64,000 nt of DNA from Methylopila jiangsuensis (GCF_027922305.1 NZ_BSFK01000010.1:124001-188000), one strand, 5' to 3'. Positions 34,853-45,130 are shown, counted from the first letter of the stretch. Numbers and translations are program-made. The notes: a model not told the origin generated them from the letters alone.

Positions 34853-35839
34853 TCACACGATGCGGGCGATGCGGAGCACGCCGTAGGTGCAGGCGCCGGT
34901 GCCGAACATCAGCACCATGGTCCAGAAGAAGCCGTGGGAGGACTCCACCCCCGGCAGGCCGCCCACGTTCATGCCGAACACGCCCGTCACCAGCGTCATG
35001 GGCAGGAACATGGCGGTGAAGATCGACAGCACATAGAGGTTGCGGTTGGTGATCTCGGCCAGGCGCCCGGCGCGCTCGTCCTGAAGCTGGCGGGCGCGCT
35101 CCTGCGCCAGATCGAGGTCGTGGCCGACCGCGTCGAGCCGGGCCACCGCGTCGCGCAGGTCCGCGGCCTCCTCCGGCGTCGCCCAGGACGGCAGGCGGGC
35201 CAGCAGCCCGCCGAGCGCGATGCGCTGGGGCCCGAGATGGCGGCGCAGATGCGCGAGCGTCCTGCGGGCGCGGCCGAGCGCGGCGCCGCCGTCCTTCACC
35301 CGGTCGGCGAGCACGTCGGTCTCCACGTCGTCCAGCTCCTCGATCGTCTCCAGCAGCGTGCCGGAAAAGGCGTCCGAGAGGTGGTGCAGCAGCTCCACCA
35401 GCAGCGGCGCCGGCTTGCGCTCGCAGCGGTTCAGCTCCACCGACCGCCGCAGCCGGTCCACCGCCCGCAGCGCGTTGCGCCGCGCGGTGACGAAGCGGTG
35501 GTCGTCGAAATAGAGCCGCAGCGTGCCCACCCGGTTGGGGTCGTCGGCGAAGTCGTGGTGCAGGTCGCCCAGCACCCCCATGACGCCGTGCGGCCCGGCC
35601 TCGATGCGGATGTGGCGGTCCACCCCGGCGAGGATCTCGCGGGCGTCCTCCGGCAGATGCGGGCAGGTGGCGAGCCATTGCTGGACGCGGGCGTCGGAGG
35701 CGTCGAGGTGCAGCCAGACGAAGCCGTCCGGCGCGGCGAGCGCGGCGTCCACGTCCGCCCAGCCGAGCCGCTCCACTTGGCCGTCCGCGGTGGTGCGGAC
35801 GCCGTAGATCAGGCGCTTGTCGTCGCTGACGAGCATCAC
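34853..35839 (-). CDS. zntB: ZntB-like CorA-family zinc/divalent cation transporter
   Basis: A 328-residue CorA-superfamily protein: a long cytoplasmic N-terminal funnel (WLHLDASDARVQQWL..., FRERK-like helices) and two C-terminal transmembrane helices. The signature GMN occurs in TGVFGMNVGGLPG (Met290) followed by HGFFWTMVLMFGTGACTYG. The extended GMNVGGLPG motif and length fit ZntB rather than CorA. Forms a pentameric channel or transporter. Stands alone on minus; convergent with DUF1127. Confidence 0.9.
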   Translation of the reverse strand: MMLVSDDKRLIYGVRTTADGQVERLGWADVDAALAAPDGFVWLHLDASDARVQQWLATCPHLPEDAREILAGVDRHIRIEAGPHGVMGVLGDLHHDFADDPNRVGTLRLYFDDHRFVTARRNALRAVDRLRRSVELNRCERKPAPLLVELLHHLSDAFSGTLLETIEELDDVETDVLADRVKDGGAALGRARRTLAHLRRHLGPQRIALGGLLARLPSWATPEEAADLRDAVARLDAVGHDLDLAQERARQLQDERAGRLAEITNRNLYVLSIFTAMFLPMTLVTGVFGMNVGGLPGVESSHGFFWTMVLMFGTGACTYGVLRIARIV

Positions 35840-35936
35840 GGCCTCCAGACTGCGGGGTGCGGTCGCCCCGGCGGGCGTAACGCCGGCGTGATCCGTTAGC
35901 GCCCCTCTATGACGTTCCGGCGAAGGGCGCCAGCGG

Positions 35937-36626
35937 TCATGCGATCGTCAGCTCCAGCGCGCCCACGCCCTCCACATGGCCGACCAGCCGGTCGCCGCGC
36001 ACCGTGGGGCCGACCCCGGCCGGCGTGCCGGAAAAGATCAGGTCGCCCGGCGCCAGTTCGAAATAGCGGGAGAGATAGGCGATCATCTCGGGGACCTTCC
36101 AGATCATCTGGTCCAGGTCGCCGGTCTGGCGGCGCGCGCCGTTGACGTCGAGCGTCACCGCGCCGCGGGTGGGGTGGCCGATCTCGGACGCGCGGGCGAG
36201 CGGCCCGCAGGGGGCGGCGTGGTCGAACGCCTTGCCGATCTCCCACGGCCGCTGCAGCTTCTTCGCTTCCGCCTGCAGGTCGCGGCGGGTGAAGTCGACG
36301 CCGACGCCGTAGCCGAACACCAGATCGAGCGCCTCCGCCTCGACCACGTCCCGGCCGCCCCGTTCCAGCGCCACCACCATCTCCACCTCGTAATGCAGGT
36401 CCGAGGTGCCGGGCGGGTAGGGGAAGACCGAGCCGTCCGGGAGCAGGGCGTCCGGCGTCTTCAGGAAGAAGAACGGCGGCTCCCGGTCCGGGTCGTGGCC
36501 CATCTCCACCGCGTGGGCGGCGTAGTTGCGGCCGATGCAGTAGACCCGCCGCGCCGGGAACAGCGCGGAGCTTCCCCGCACCGCCACAGCGGGCTGCGGC
36601 GGCGGCGCGAACACGAAATCGGGCAT
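35937..36626 (-). CDS. Fumarylacetoacetate hydrolase family protein
   Basis: A 229-residue FAH-fold enzyme with the start [30 protein letters not shown], the metal-binding Glu pair in [31 protein letters not shown], and [14 protein letters not shown]. The size fits fumarylpyruvate hydrolase or acylpyruvase (YcgM/FAHD1 type). Cytosolic; cleaves a C-C bond in acylpyruvates or decarboxylates oxaloacetate. The exact substrate cannot be read from sequence. Divergent from the CoxG-like gene. Confidence 0.9.
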   Translation of the reverse strand: MPDFVFAPPPQPAVAVRGSSALFPARRVYCIGRNYAAHAVEMGHDPDREPPFFFLKTPDALLPDGSVFPYPPGTSDLHYEVEMVVALERGGRDVVEAEALDLVFGYGVGVDFTRRDLQAEAKKLQRPWEIGKAFDHAAPCGPLARASEIGHPTRGAVTLDVNGARRQTGDLDQMIWKVPEMIAYLSRYFELAPGDLIFSGTPAGVGPTVRGDRLVGHVEGVGALELTIA

Positions 36627-36731
36627 GAAGCGTTCCTGTCAGACGTTTAGGGGCGTCGCCGCTGGACCGTCGTCCACCCGGACTCTAGAACTCCGCGCGA
36701 CGAAAAGCGAACCGCCGAAGGGGCAGCCGCC

Positions 36732-37547
36732 ATGGAGCTCACCGGGTCTCACCGCATCCCCGCGGCGCGCGAGCGCGTCTGGGCCGCGCTCAACGACGAC
36801 GCCACGCTGAAGGCGAGCCTGCCCGGCTGCGAGACGCTGGAGCGGACCGGCGACGCCTACCGCGCCACGGGCGCCGCCAAGATCGGTCCGGTCAAGGCCG
36901 CTCTGCAGGGCGGCTGGACGGTGGAGAGCCGCGAGGCCCCTGTTTCCGCAAAGCTTTCGGGGCAGGGCGCCGCGGGGCCGGACGGCTTCGCCAAGGGCGT
37001 GGCCGACGTGGCGCTGGCGAGCGACGGTGCGGAGACGGTGGTGACCTGGCGCATCGACGCCGAGGTGGGCGGCAAGATCGGGGCGCTCGGCTCCCGCCTC
37101 GTCACCGGCGTGGCGCGCCAGACGGTGGAGACCTTCTTCGCAAATCTCGCCCGCGAGATCGAGGCGCGGCCGGAGCTTGCGGCCGACGCCCCGGCGCCCG
37201 CCGTGGCCGACGCGCCGCCGCTCGCCCCCGCGGACGAGGAGGAGGCGCCCGTCGCCAGGCCGTCGTCGCAGCCGGCGCCGGCCCCGGCCGCGCCTGTCGC
37301 CGAACCGGCGGCCACCGTGGAGCCGGCGACCGCTTCGGCCCTGTCGGCCGGGACGCCGCCCGCCGCCGCGCCTTCGGACGAGGGCCGGCGCGCGCCGGTC
37401 TCCGCCGGATCGTCGGTCGGGCGCATCACGCTGGTGGCGGCGGTGGTGATCGCGATCGGCATCGTGGCCTATGTGGCCTTCGCGCCGAAGCCCGCGCCCC
37501 AGGCGCCCGCTCCGGCCGCGCCTTCGGCGCCCGTTTCCGCGCCGTAA
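36732..37547 (+). CDS. CoxG-like SRPBCC protein with C-terminal membrane anchor
   Basis: 271 residues. Residues 1-150 are an SRPBCC domain of the CO-dehydrogenase subunit G type (TGSHRIPAARERVWAALND, LPGCETLERTGDAY, SGQGAAGPDGFAKGVADVAL). Then comes an Ala/Pro-rich linker and one transmembrane helix near 240-260 (ITLVAAVVIAIGIVAYVAFA). CoxG recruits CO dehydrogenase to the membrane. No cox genes are seen here, so an orphan membrane-recruitment or lipid-binding role is more likely. Good ATG; no clear operon partner. Confidence 0.88.
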   Translation: MELTGSHRIPAARERVWAALNDDATLKASLPGCETLERTGDAYRATGAAKIGPVKAALQGGWTVESREAPVSAKLSGQGAAGPDGFAKGVADVALASDGAETVVTWRIDAEVGGKIGALGSRLVTGVARQTVETFFANLAREIEARPELAADAPAPAVADAPPLAPADEEEAPVARPSSQPAPAPAAPVAEPAATVEPATASALSAGTPPAAAPSDEGRRAPVSAGSSVGRITLVAAVVIAIGIVAYVAFAPKPAPQAPAPAAPSAPVSAP

Positions 37548-37708
37548 CGGCGCCTGCGACGAAAGTTATATGCTCAAATGTGCGCCAGCGCCTGAAAGTC
37601 GGGCCCATGTCGCTCACGATGCGTTGACAGTGGCGTCATCAAATCAAACGATCCCGTGATCAGAGGCGGGTGGGCGTCGCCCGCCCGGCAACGGGGATCG
37701 CGCAGGCC

Positions 37709-39211
37709 ATGTCGCAGGAGCAGAGCGGCGTCACCTACCAGAAGGTGGACGCAGGATATTTCGAGAAGCGGGGCCTGACCCGCTACGCGGGCGTCGCGAG
37801 CCTCTGGGCGCTCGGCGTCGGCGCCGTCATCTCCGGCCATTTCTCGGGCTGGAACTTCGGCTTCGCCACCGGCGGCTGGGGCGGCATGCTGGCCGCGGGC
37901 GCCATCATCGCTGTGATGTATCTCGGCCTGACCTTCTCCATCGCCGAAATGTCGGCGGCGCTGCCGCACACCGGCGCTGCCTACTCCTTCGCCCGCACCG
38001 CCATGGGGCCGTGGGGCGGCTTCTTCACCGGCCTGTGCGAGAACGTGGAGTACGTCATCACGCCGGCGGTGATCGTGACCTTCATCACCGGCTACGTGAA
38101 CGCCATCTTCGGCTTCGATCCGGCCTATTCGCCGCTGATCTGGATCGTGTTCTTCATGATCTTCGTCGGTCTGAACGTGTTCGGGCTGGAGCTGTCGTTC
38201 AAGGTGACGATGGTGTTCACGCTGCTGTCGCTGGCGGTGCTCGTGTTCTTCTGGGCCAGCGCCATCCCGCACATGGACTTCTCCCGCTGGGCGCTGAACA
38301 TCGGCGTCGGCCCCGACGGCGCCATGACGGAGCTGCCCGAGGGCGGCGGCTCGTTCTTCCCGTTCGGGTTCTCGGGCGTGCTCGCCACGCTGCCCTTCGC
38401 GGTGTGGCTGTTCCTCGCCATCGAGCAGCTGCCGCTCGCGGCCGAAGAGTCGGTCGATCCCACCCGCGACATGCCGAAGGGCATCGTGCTCGGCATCTTC
38501 ACGCTGATCGTCTCCGCCTTCATGATCGTGCTGCTGAACCCCTCGGTGGTGGGCGTGGGCTCGTTCCACCTCGCCACCTCGCTGGAGCCGCTGCTCGACG
38601 GCTTCAAGGCGGTCTACGGCGACAGCGGCGTGGTCATCCTCGGGATCGTGGCGCTCACGGGCCTGATCGCGAGCTTCCACACCATCCTCTACGCCCAGGG
38701 GCGGCAGGTCTATTCGCTCTCCCGCGCCGGCTATTTCCCGCGCGGCCTGTCCGTCACCCACTCCAAGTACCGCACGCCGCATGTCGCCATGATCGTGGGT
38801 TCGCTGGTCGGCCTCGCGGTGATGCTGGTGATCTGGTTCGCGCTGGGCGCGGAGACGGGCGGCGCCGCCATCGGCAGCGTGCTGCTGAACATGGCGGTCT
38901 CGGGCGCCATGTTCTCCTACATCGCCCAGGCGGCGTCCTTCATCCTGCTGCGCAAGAACGCGAGCCACATCGCCCGCCCGTTCCGGAGCCCGCTCGGCGT
39001 GCCGGGCGCGGCGCTCACCATCGTCATCGCGGTGGTGACGCTGTTCTACCAGGTGCAGGATCCGAACTTCACCAAGGGCGTGATGTGGGTGCTGGTCTGG
39101 TTCGCGATCGCCACCGTCTATTTCGCGGTCTACGGCCGCCACAAGCTGGTGCTGTCGCCGGAGGAGGAGTTCGCCCTCTCCAAGGGCGCGGCGGAGTACA
39201 AGTCGCACTGA
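37709..39211 (+). CDS. APC-family permease, ethanolamine type
   Basis: A 500-residue transporter with about twelve hydrophobic helices. It starts MSQEQSGVTYQKVDAGYFEKRGLTRYAGVAS and continues with LWALGVGAVISGHFSGWNFGF, the pattern of ethanolamine permeases (Eat), a branch of the amino acid-polyamine-organocation family. LPHTGAAYSFARTAMGP and the conserved helix 8 region follow. An in-frame GTG at 37670 would add 13 residues. No ethanolamine ammonia-lyase genes are in the window, so the substrate is by family only. Ended by two hairpins. Confidence 0.85.
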   Translation: MSQEQSGVTYQKVDAGYFEKRGLTRYAGVASLWALGVGAVISGHFSGWNFGFATGGWGGMLAAGAIIAVMYLGLTFSIAEMSAALPHTGAAYSFARTAMGPWGGFFTGLCENVEYVITPAVIVTFITGYVNAIFGFDPAYSPLIWIVFFMIFVGLNVFGLELSFKVTMVFTLLSLAVLVFFWASAIPHMDFSRWALNIGVGPDGAMTELPEGGGSFFPFGFSGVLATLPFAVWLFLAIEQLPLAAEESVDPTRDMPKGIVLGIFTLIVSAFMIVLLNPSVVGVGSFHLATSLEPLLDGFKAVYGDSGVVILGIVALTGLIASFHTILYAQGRQVYSLSRAGYFPRGLSVTHSKYRTPHVAMIVGSLVGLAVMLVIWFALGAETGGAAIGSVLLNMAVSGAMFSYIAQAASFILLRKNASHIARPFRSPLGVPGAALTIVIAVVTLFYQVQDPNFTKGVMWVLVWFAIATVYFAVYGRHKLVLSPEEEFALSKGAAEYKSH

Positions 39212-39256
39212 CGACTCCGCGCGCGCCGCGCGCTCGCGCGGCTCTGTCGGTTTCGT

Positions 39257-39361
39257 GACGGCGCCGGCCTTTTCAGGCGCCGTCGCGTCCCCCACATTGG
39301 GCATGCTCCTCCCCGGAGCGTTTCAACCCCGACTTGGCCCGCCGTCACGGCGGGCTTTTTC
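39257..39361 (+). terminator. Tandem hairpins, second an intrinsic terminator, after the permease
   Basis: A 9-bp stem GACGGCGCC (39257-39265) / GGCGCCGTC (39276-39284) is followed by a canonical terminator, GCCCGCCG-TCA-CGGCGGGC at 39337-39355 with TTTTT at 39356-39360. These lie in a 314-bp gap; the rest of it (to 39525) shows no credible gene, only a 17-codon open frame ending at 39490. Confidence 0.85.
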
Positions 39362-39525
39362 GTGCCGGGACCGGACCGGGATCGGAGCGCTTGAGCGTCG
39401 CTGTGAGCTATGTGGCGAGGGCGGCGGAGACGCGCCATGTTCGCGCTGGACATGGCGATGTCCAGCGTCACCATCGCGCGCCGGTTCTAGACGCCGCAAG
39501 GCTGATCTTTCAGGAGTCTCCCATC

Positions 39526-40407
39526 GTGTCCCGCCCCTTCCGCCTGCTCGTCGTCGAAGGCAACACAAAGGCGATGCGCGAGCGCCACGCCGCGGTCGCC
39601 GGCCACACGCCGAGCGCGTTCTACGCCGCGGTGCTGGAGGAGGCCGCCGGCTGGGAGGGGCTCAAGGCCACGGTCGACATCGCCTACCCGACCGATCCGG
39701 GCGCCAATCTGCCGGATGGTGCCGGGCTCGCGTCCTATGACGGCGTGGTCATCACCGGTTCGGGGCTCAATCTCTGGAAGGGCGAGCCGGAGTCGCTGAT
39801 CCAGGTGGATTTCGCCCGGGAGATCTTCCGCGCGGGCGTCCCGTTCTTCGGCTCCTGCTGGGGACTGCAGGTGGCGGCGGCCGCCGCCGGCGGCGAGGTG
39901 AAGCTGAACCCGCAGGGGCGCGAGGTCGGGCTCGCCCGGTCCATCCGGCTGACGGAGGCGGGACGCGCCCATCCGATGCACGCGGGCCGCGGCGACGTGT
40001 TCGACGCGCCCGCGATCCATTCCGACGAGGTGGCGGTGGTCCCGCCCGGCGGAACCGTCACCGCCGGCAACGACCTCTGCGGCGTGCAGGCGGCGGAGAT
40101 CCGCCACGACGGCGGCGTGTTCTGGGGCGTCCAGTACCACCCGGAATACACGTTCAGGGAGCTTGGCGGCATCCTGGAGCGCTACGTCCCGGCGATGGTG
40201 GCGGAGGGCTTCGTGCGCGACGCGCAGGAGGCGGAGAAGCACATCGCCGACCTGATGACGCTCGACGCCGATCCCGTCCCGCGGGACGTGGCGTGGCGGC
40301 TCGGCGTGTCGCCTTCGGCGAGCGACCCGAAGGCGCGGCGCAACGAGATCGTCAACTGGCTCGCCCGGCAGGTGGCCCCGACCGCGAGCGCCCGCGGCCG
40401 GGCGTGA
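39526..40407 (+). CDS. Class I glutamine amidotransferase-like protein
   Basis: A 293-residue stand-alone amidotransferase-fold protein with nucleophile Cys111 in FFGSCWGLQVAA, and His205/Glu207 in VQYHPEYTF, completing the C-H-E triad. It resembles GMP-synthase-type amidotransferase subunits and gamma-glutamyl hydrolases, but the residues after the triad (about 60) form an extra helical tail. Starts with GTG 39526 after CAGGAG; no ATG fits. Substrate unknown. It follows the permease terminator and so is likely a separate unit. Confidence 0.85.
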   Translation: MSRPFRLLVVEGNTKAMRERHAAVAGHTPSAFYAAVLEEAAGWEGLKATVDIAYPTDPGANLPDGAGLASYDGVVITGSGLNLWKGEPESLIQVDFAREIFRAGVPFFGSCWGLQVAAAAAGGEVKLNPQGREVGLARSIRLTEAGRAHPMHAGRGDVFDAPAIHSDEVAVVPPGGTVTAGNDLCGVQAAEIRHDGGVFWGVQYHPEYTFRELGGILERYVPAMVAEGFVRDAQEAEKHIADLMTLDADPVPRDVAWRLGVSPSASDPKARRNEIVNWLARQVAPTASARGRA

Positions 40408-40460
40408 GGAAGGGCCCCTTGAGCTGACGTGACGGCGCCTTGGGGGCGATCGGCCTCCGC

Positions 40461-40490
40461 CGTCAGGCCCGGCGAAGGCCGGGCATGACG
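40461..40490. repeat. REP-type palindrome, half element, copy 5
   Basis: CGTCAGGCCCGGCGAAGGCCGGGCATGACG region: arms CGTCA.GCCCGGC and GCCGGGC.TGACG with one mismatch. Immediately left of copy C of the second repeat family, between convergent genes. Confidence 0.7.
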
Positions 40491-40529
40491 GTTCGCCAGA
40501 ATTTTCAAACGGGCGCTTTGGGCCTGACG

Positions 40530-40692
40530 CCCCTCACCCGGAGGGCTGACGCCCTCCGACCTCTCCCCACTGGGGAGAGGTGAGCGCGGTTCGGCCGTCG
40601 CGTTCCAAGACACGTGGAAAGGACCGTGAGGAAGCCCGCCCTTCACCTCTCCCCGGCGGGGAGAGGTCGGCCCGGAGGGCCGGGTGAGGGGG
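40530..40692. repeat. CTCTCCCC-type composite inverted repeat, copy C
   Basis: Begins CCCCTCACCCGG, ends CCGGGTGAGGGG. Contains CCTCTCCCC-ACT-GGGGAGAGG and CCTCTCCCC-GGC-GGGGAGAGG in facing orientation. Lies between the convergent amidotransferase-like and ABC permease genes and ends six bases before the ABC permease stop. Confidence 0.85.
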
Positions 40693-40697
40693 CCGCC

Positions 40698-41464
40698 TCA
40701 CGCCTTCAGGCGGTAGCCGGATTTGAAGATCCAGCGGATCACCAGGATGCAGACCAGCATGAAGGCCAGCGTCATGGCGAGGCTGACGCCGATGTGGACG
40801 TCGGCCTTGCCGTAGAAGCTCCAGCGGAAGCCCGAGACCAGATAGACCACCGGGTTGAACAGGCTGATGGTCCGCCACACCGGCGGCAGCATGTCGATGG
40901 AGTAGAAGCTGCCGCCGAGGAAGGTGAGGGGCGTGATCACCAGCAGCGGGATCACCTGAAGCTGCTCGAAGCCGTCGGCCCAGACGCCGATGATGAAGCC
41001 GAACAGGCAGAAGGTGATCGCCGTCAGCACCAGGAAGGACAGCATCCAGAACGGATGCAGGATGGTGAGCGGCGTGAACAGCGAGGCGGTGGCGAGGATG
41101 ATCAGGCCGATCGCGATCGACTTGGTGGCGGCGGCGCCCACGTAGGCGAGGACGATCTCGAAATAGGACACCGGCGCCGACAGCACCTCGTAGATCGTGC
41201 CGGCGAAGCGCGGGAAGTAGATGCCGAACGACGCGTTGGACACGCTCTGGGTCAGCAGCGACAGCATCACGAGGCCCGGCACGATGAAGGCGCCGTAGGG
41301 CACGCCGTCCACATGCTGGATGCGCTGGCCGATGGCGGCGCCGAACACCACGAAATAGAGCGAGGTGGACAGCACCGGCGAGATCACGCTCTGCATCACG
41401 GTGCGAAGCGCCCGGGCCATCTCGAACTTGTAGATCGCGCCGACCGCGCGCAGGTTCACGCCGC

Positions 41465-41468
<4 letters not shown>
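40698..41468 (-). CDS. ABC-2 type transporter permease
   Basis: A 256-residue membrane protein with six hydrophobic helices and the ABC-2 signature near the C-terminus ([31 protein letters not shown]). The GTG start overlaps the stop of the upstream ATPase gene (GTGA). Together they form a drug, polysaccharide or lipid exporter of the DrrAB/YadGH kind. The substrate is not predictable. No partner periplasmic protein is nearby. Confidence 0.92.
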
Positions 41469-42394
<926 letters not shown>

Positions 42395-42520
42395 CGCGAG
42401 GCGGGTCCGACGTGAACGCGGGGCGCCGCGGGGGGCGGCGTCGCCGGATGAGATTTAGGTCGCCCGCGTTCTAGCGCCATCGTGCGCCCGAATGAACCCT
42501 CGGGCGCGAGGAGGGGCGCG

Positions 42521-44248
42521 TCACCCCAGCCGGCGCCGCCCCCGCATGTCGTCGTCCGCCGCCGGATCGAGCCGGAGTTCGGCGACCTCGCCGAGGCCCT
42601 CGGGCCGCCGGTGCGCGACGATGACGAAGGTCGCGTCCGGCAGCGCGGCGCGCAGCGCGGACAGCTCCTCCCGCTCCGCGGCCTCGTCGAGCGCGCTGGT
42701 GGGCTCGTCGAGGAAGGCCCAGTCCGGCCGGCTCTCCTTCAGGCGCCGCAGCGCGAGCCGCTGCATCTCGCCGCCGGACAGGCCGAGCTGCGCCGTGGAC
42801 GCCGCGTCGCCGCCGGCGGCCGGCCGCGACCCCGAGCCGAGCCCCGCCAGCACGCGGGCCGCGCGGGCCTCGTCGTCGCTTCCGTCGCCGTGCGGATAGA
42901 GCGCGGCCTCGCGCCGGCCGCCGAGCGGCGCGTAAGGCCGCTGCGGCAGCACGGCGACCGCGCCGCCGGGGCGCTCGATCACGCCCTCGCCATGGGGCCA
43001 GAGCCCGGCGACGGCCTTGAGCAGGGTGCTCTTGCCGAGGCCGGAGCGGCCGCGGATCCACAGGCAGCCGCCGGCGGCGAGCGTGAAGTCCGGGATCGCG
43101 GCGATGGGCGCGCCGTGCGGGTCGTTCAGCCGCAGGCCGCGCACCGCCAGGGCGCCGGTCGCGGAGGGCCGCACGGCGACGCCGGACGGCGGCGCGTTCG
43201 CCGGGTCGGTGGCGTCGAGGAAATGGTCGAGGCGGCTTGCGGTGGCGGCGAGTTCGGCGAGGTCGCGGTAGGAGAACACGAACCAGGACAACGTGGTCAC
43301 CACGCTGGAGAAGGCGCTGGCGACCTGCATCAGCCCGCCGAAGGTGATCTTGCCCGCGATGAAGCCCGGCAGGGCCAGAAACAGCGGAACCCGCAGCACG
43401 GTCTGCATGTAGGGCCGGGTGAAGCAGCCGAGGATCAGGTCCCGCCGCATCAGCGCGCGCCAGTTCGAGGCGACGGCCGCGAAGCGCCGGTCCAGCCCGC
43501 GCCGCTCGGCCTGCTCGCCGCCGTGCAGCGCCACCGCCTCGGCCTGCTCGCGCAGGTGGGCGAGGGCGAAGCGGAAATCCGCCTCCCTCTTCTGCTGCTG
43601 GAAGTTCAACATTTTCAGCGGCGCGCCGAGCCAGTGGGTCAGCGCGCTCGCCAGAGCCACATAGAGGAAGGCCGCCCAGACCATGTAGCGGGGAATCTCC
43701 ACCGCAAGGCCCGCGATCTCGAACGCGAGCGGGAAGGTCGACAGCCCCCACAGCACGGCGAGGTAGGAGACCAGCGACGCCACGGCGTGGATGAAGTCCA
43801 CGCCCTCCTGGGTCGCTTTCTCCACGAAGAGGCGGCAGTCGTCGGCGACGCGCTGGTCCGGGTTGTCGATCTCGACCCCGGAGCCGTTGCCCGCCCGAAG
43901 CCGCCAGTAGGCGCGGCCCGTCAGCCAGCGGTCGAGCGCGATCTCCGTCAGCCGTTTCCGCCAGGTGATCTCCAGCAGCTTCTGGATGTAGCGCCCGGCG
44001 AGATAAAGCGACGCGCTGGCGCCGACCAGCAGCAGGAACACGCCGACCTGCCGGGCCATCTCCGGGCCGTTCACCTGTTGCACCGCGTTGTAGAACGCGG
44101 CGCTCCAGGCGATCAGCCGCACCTGGACCCAGATGCCGACGAAGCCGAGCGCCAGCACGGCGGCGAGATAGGCGAGCCCGATCCGCCCCTCACGGCCCGA
44201 GGCGCAGAGCCGGAGCAGGCGGAACAGGCGCTTGAGAAAGGCGATCAC
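42521..44248 (-). CDS. SbmA/YddA-type ABC transporter (membrane domain plus ATPase)
   Basis: A 575-residue half transporter. The N-terminal ABC_membrane_2 domain has about six helices (YLAAVLALGFVGIWVQVRLIAWSAAFYNAVQ is typical of SbmA/BacA/YddA), includes TWRKRLTEIALDRWL and the DNPDQRVADDCRLFVE signature, and is followed by an ATPase with Walker A GRSGLGKSTLLKA, LSGGEMQRLALRRL and Walker B FLDEPTSALD. YddA/BacA proteins transport vitamin B12-like or peptide compounds. Here the gene is last in a haem-uptake operon (12 bp after the ChaN-like gene), in place of the usual HmuUV pair. Transport of haem or a haem product is inference. Confidence 0.88.
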   Translation of the reverse strand: MIAFLKRLFRLLRLCASGREGRIGLAYLAAVLALGFVGIWVQVRLIAWSAAFYNAVQQVNGPEMARQVGVFLLLVGASASLYLAGRYIQKLLEITWRKRLTEIALDRWLTGRAYWRLRAGNGSGVEIDNPDQRVADDCRLFVEKATQEGVDFIHAVASLVSYLAVLWGLSTFPLAFEIAGLAVEIPRYMVWAAFLYVALASALTHWLGAPLKMLNFQQQKREADFRFALAHLREQAEAVALHGGEQAERRGLDRRFAAVASNWRALMRRDLILGCFTRPYMQTVLRVPLFLALPGFIAGKITFGGLMQVASAFSSVVTTLSWFVFSYRDLAELAATASRLDHFLDATDPANAPPSGVAVRPSATGALAVRGLRLNDPHGAPIAAIPDFTLAAGGCLWIRGRSGLGKSTLLKAVAGLWPHGEGVIERPGGAVAVLPQRPYAPLGGRREAALYPHGDGSDDEARAARVLAGLGSGSRPAAGGDAASTAQLGLSGGEMQRLALRRLKESRPDWAFLDEPTSALDEAAEREELSALRAALPDATFVIVAHRRPEGLGEVAELRLDPAADDDMRGRRRLG

Positions 44249-44260
44249 GCGGGCGCTCCT

Positions 44261-45130
44261 TCAGGCCGCCGTCCGTCCGGGCGGCGTGGAGCGGGCGCTC
44301 ATGGGCGGCTCCGGCCGGTCGAGACGGAACACGGCGTCGGCGCGCCGGCGCTCCGGTTCGACCGTAAAGTCCGGCGCCTCGTTCGGAAGCAGGGTGGCGA
44401 CCCCATCGACGCCCAGGTCCGCGAGCTGGAACGGCGCGCCGTAGCCGTATTCGAGATGACCGCGGCCGATGATCCCGACCACCAGCGGGATGTCGCGCTC
44501 GTCGAGCGCGCGGGCGATGTTGCAGGCGAAGGCGCGGTCCCAGGTCTGCTGCGCCCGCACGAAGCGGTCGAAGGCCGGGTCCATGGCGGAGGCGGCCGGC
44601 CGGTCCGGCGAGCGGACGCCGAGGCCGAACAGCCATTCGCGGTAGGCGGGGAGGGCTTCGGCCGACGGCGTCAGCCCGTCGCGGTCGGCTTCGGGAATGG
44701 CGTCCCAGCCGAGCTTGCCCACTTCGGTCACCAGCGCCCGCCGGCAGTTCAGCGCCAGCATGGGCACGCGCTGCTGGCGGCAGAAGTGAAACAGCGGCAG
44801 GTAGAGCGCCGGATCGAAGCCCCAGACCGCGCGCCATTCGCACGCCTCCAGGAAGGCGTCGGTGGAGTAGGCGCCGTCGACCCAGGCGTCGAGCACGCCC
44901 TGCAGGCGGCGCGGGAACATCTCGAAGCCGACGCCAAGCCGGGGCTCGAGCAGGTGCAGGCAGGTGGTCACCTGCAGCTGCCAGCGGTGGATCTCCGCCA
45001 CGTCATGGGTCTCGCCCAGCAGCACGGCGCGCTTGGCGGCGAGGGCGCGCATCAGCGCGCCCTGCTCGATCGCCTCTCCGGTCGCCGGATCGAGCCAGCT
45101 CCCGCGCGGATGGGGGACCGCGGCGCTCAT
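44261..45130 (-). CDS. ChaN-like haem-binding protein without signal peptide
   Basis: A 289-residue ChaN/DUF399 family protein: LLGETHDVAEIHRWQLQV near 37-54, VGFEMFPRRLQGVLD, NCRRALVTEVGKLGW and GIIGRGHLEYGYG. ChaN binds haem and is usually an iron-regulated outer-membrane lipoprotein. This one has no signal peptide or lipobox, so it would act in the cytosol unless the start is wrong. It overlaps the HmuS-like gene by 4 bp (ATGA). Part of the TonB-HmuS-ChaN-ABC operon. Confidence 0.85.
   Translation of the reverse strand: MSAAVPHPRGSWLDPATGEAIEQGALMRALAAKRAVLLGETHDVAEIHRWQLQVTTCLHLLEPRLGVGFEMFPRRLQGVLDAWVDGAYSTDAFLEACEWRAVWGFDPALYLPLFHFCRQQRVPMLALNCRRALVTEVGKLGWDAIPEADRDGLTPSAEALPAYREWLFGLGVRSPDRPAASAMDPAFDRFVRAQQTWDRAFACNIARALDERDIPLVVGIIGRGHLEYGYGAPFQLADLGVDGVATLLPNEAPDFTVEPERRRADAVFRLDRPEPPMSARSTPPGRTAA

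Noticed and set aside
39436-39490. A 17-codon frame (MFALDMAMSSVTIARRF) upstream of the amidotransferase-like gene
   Set aside because: No good ribosome site and no sign of a leader-peptide attenuator; noted only because it precedes a GTG-started gene.
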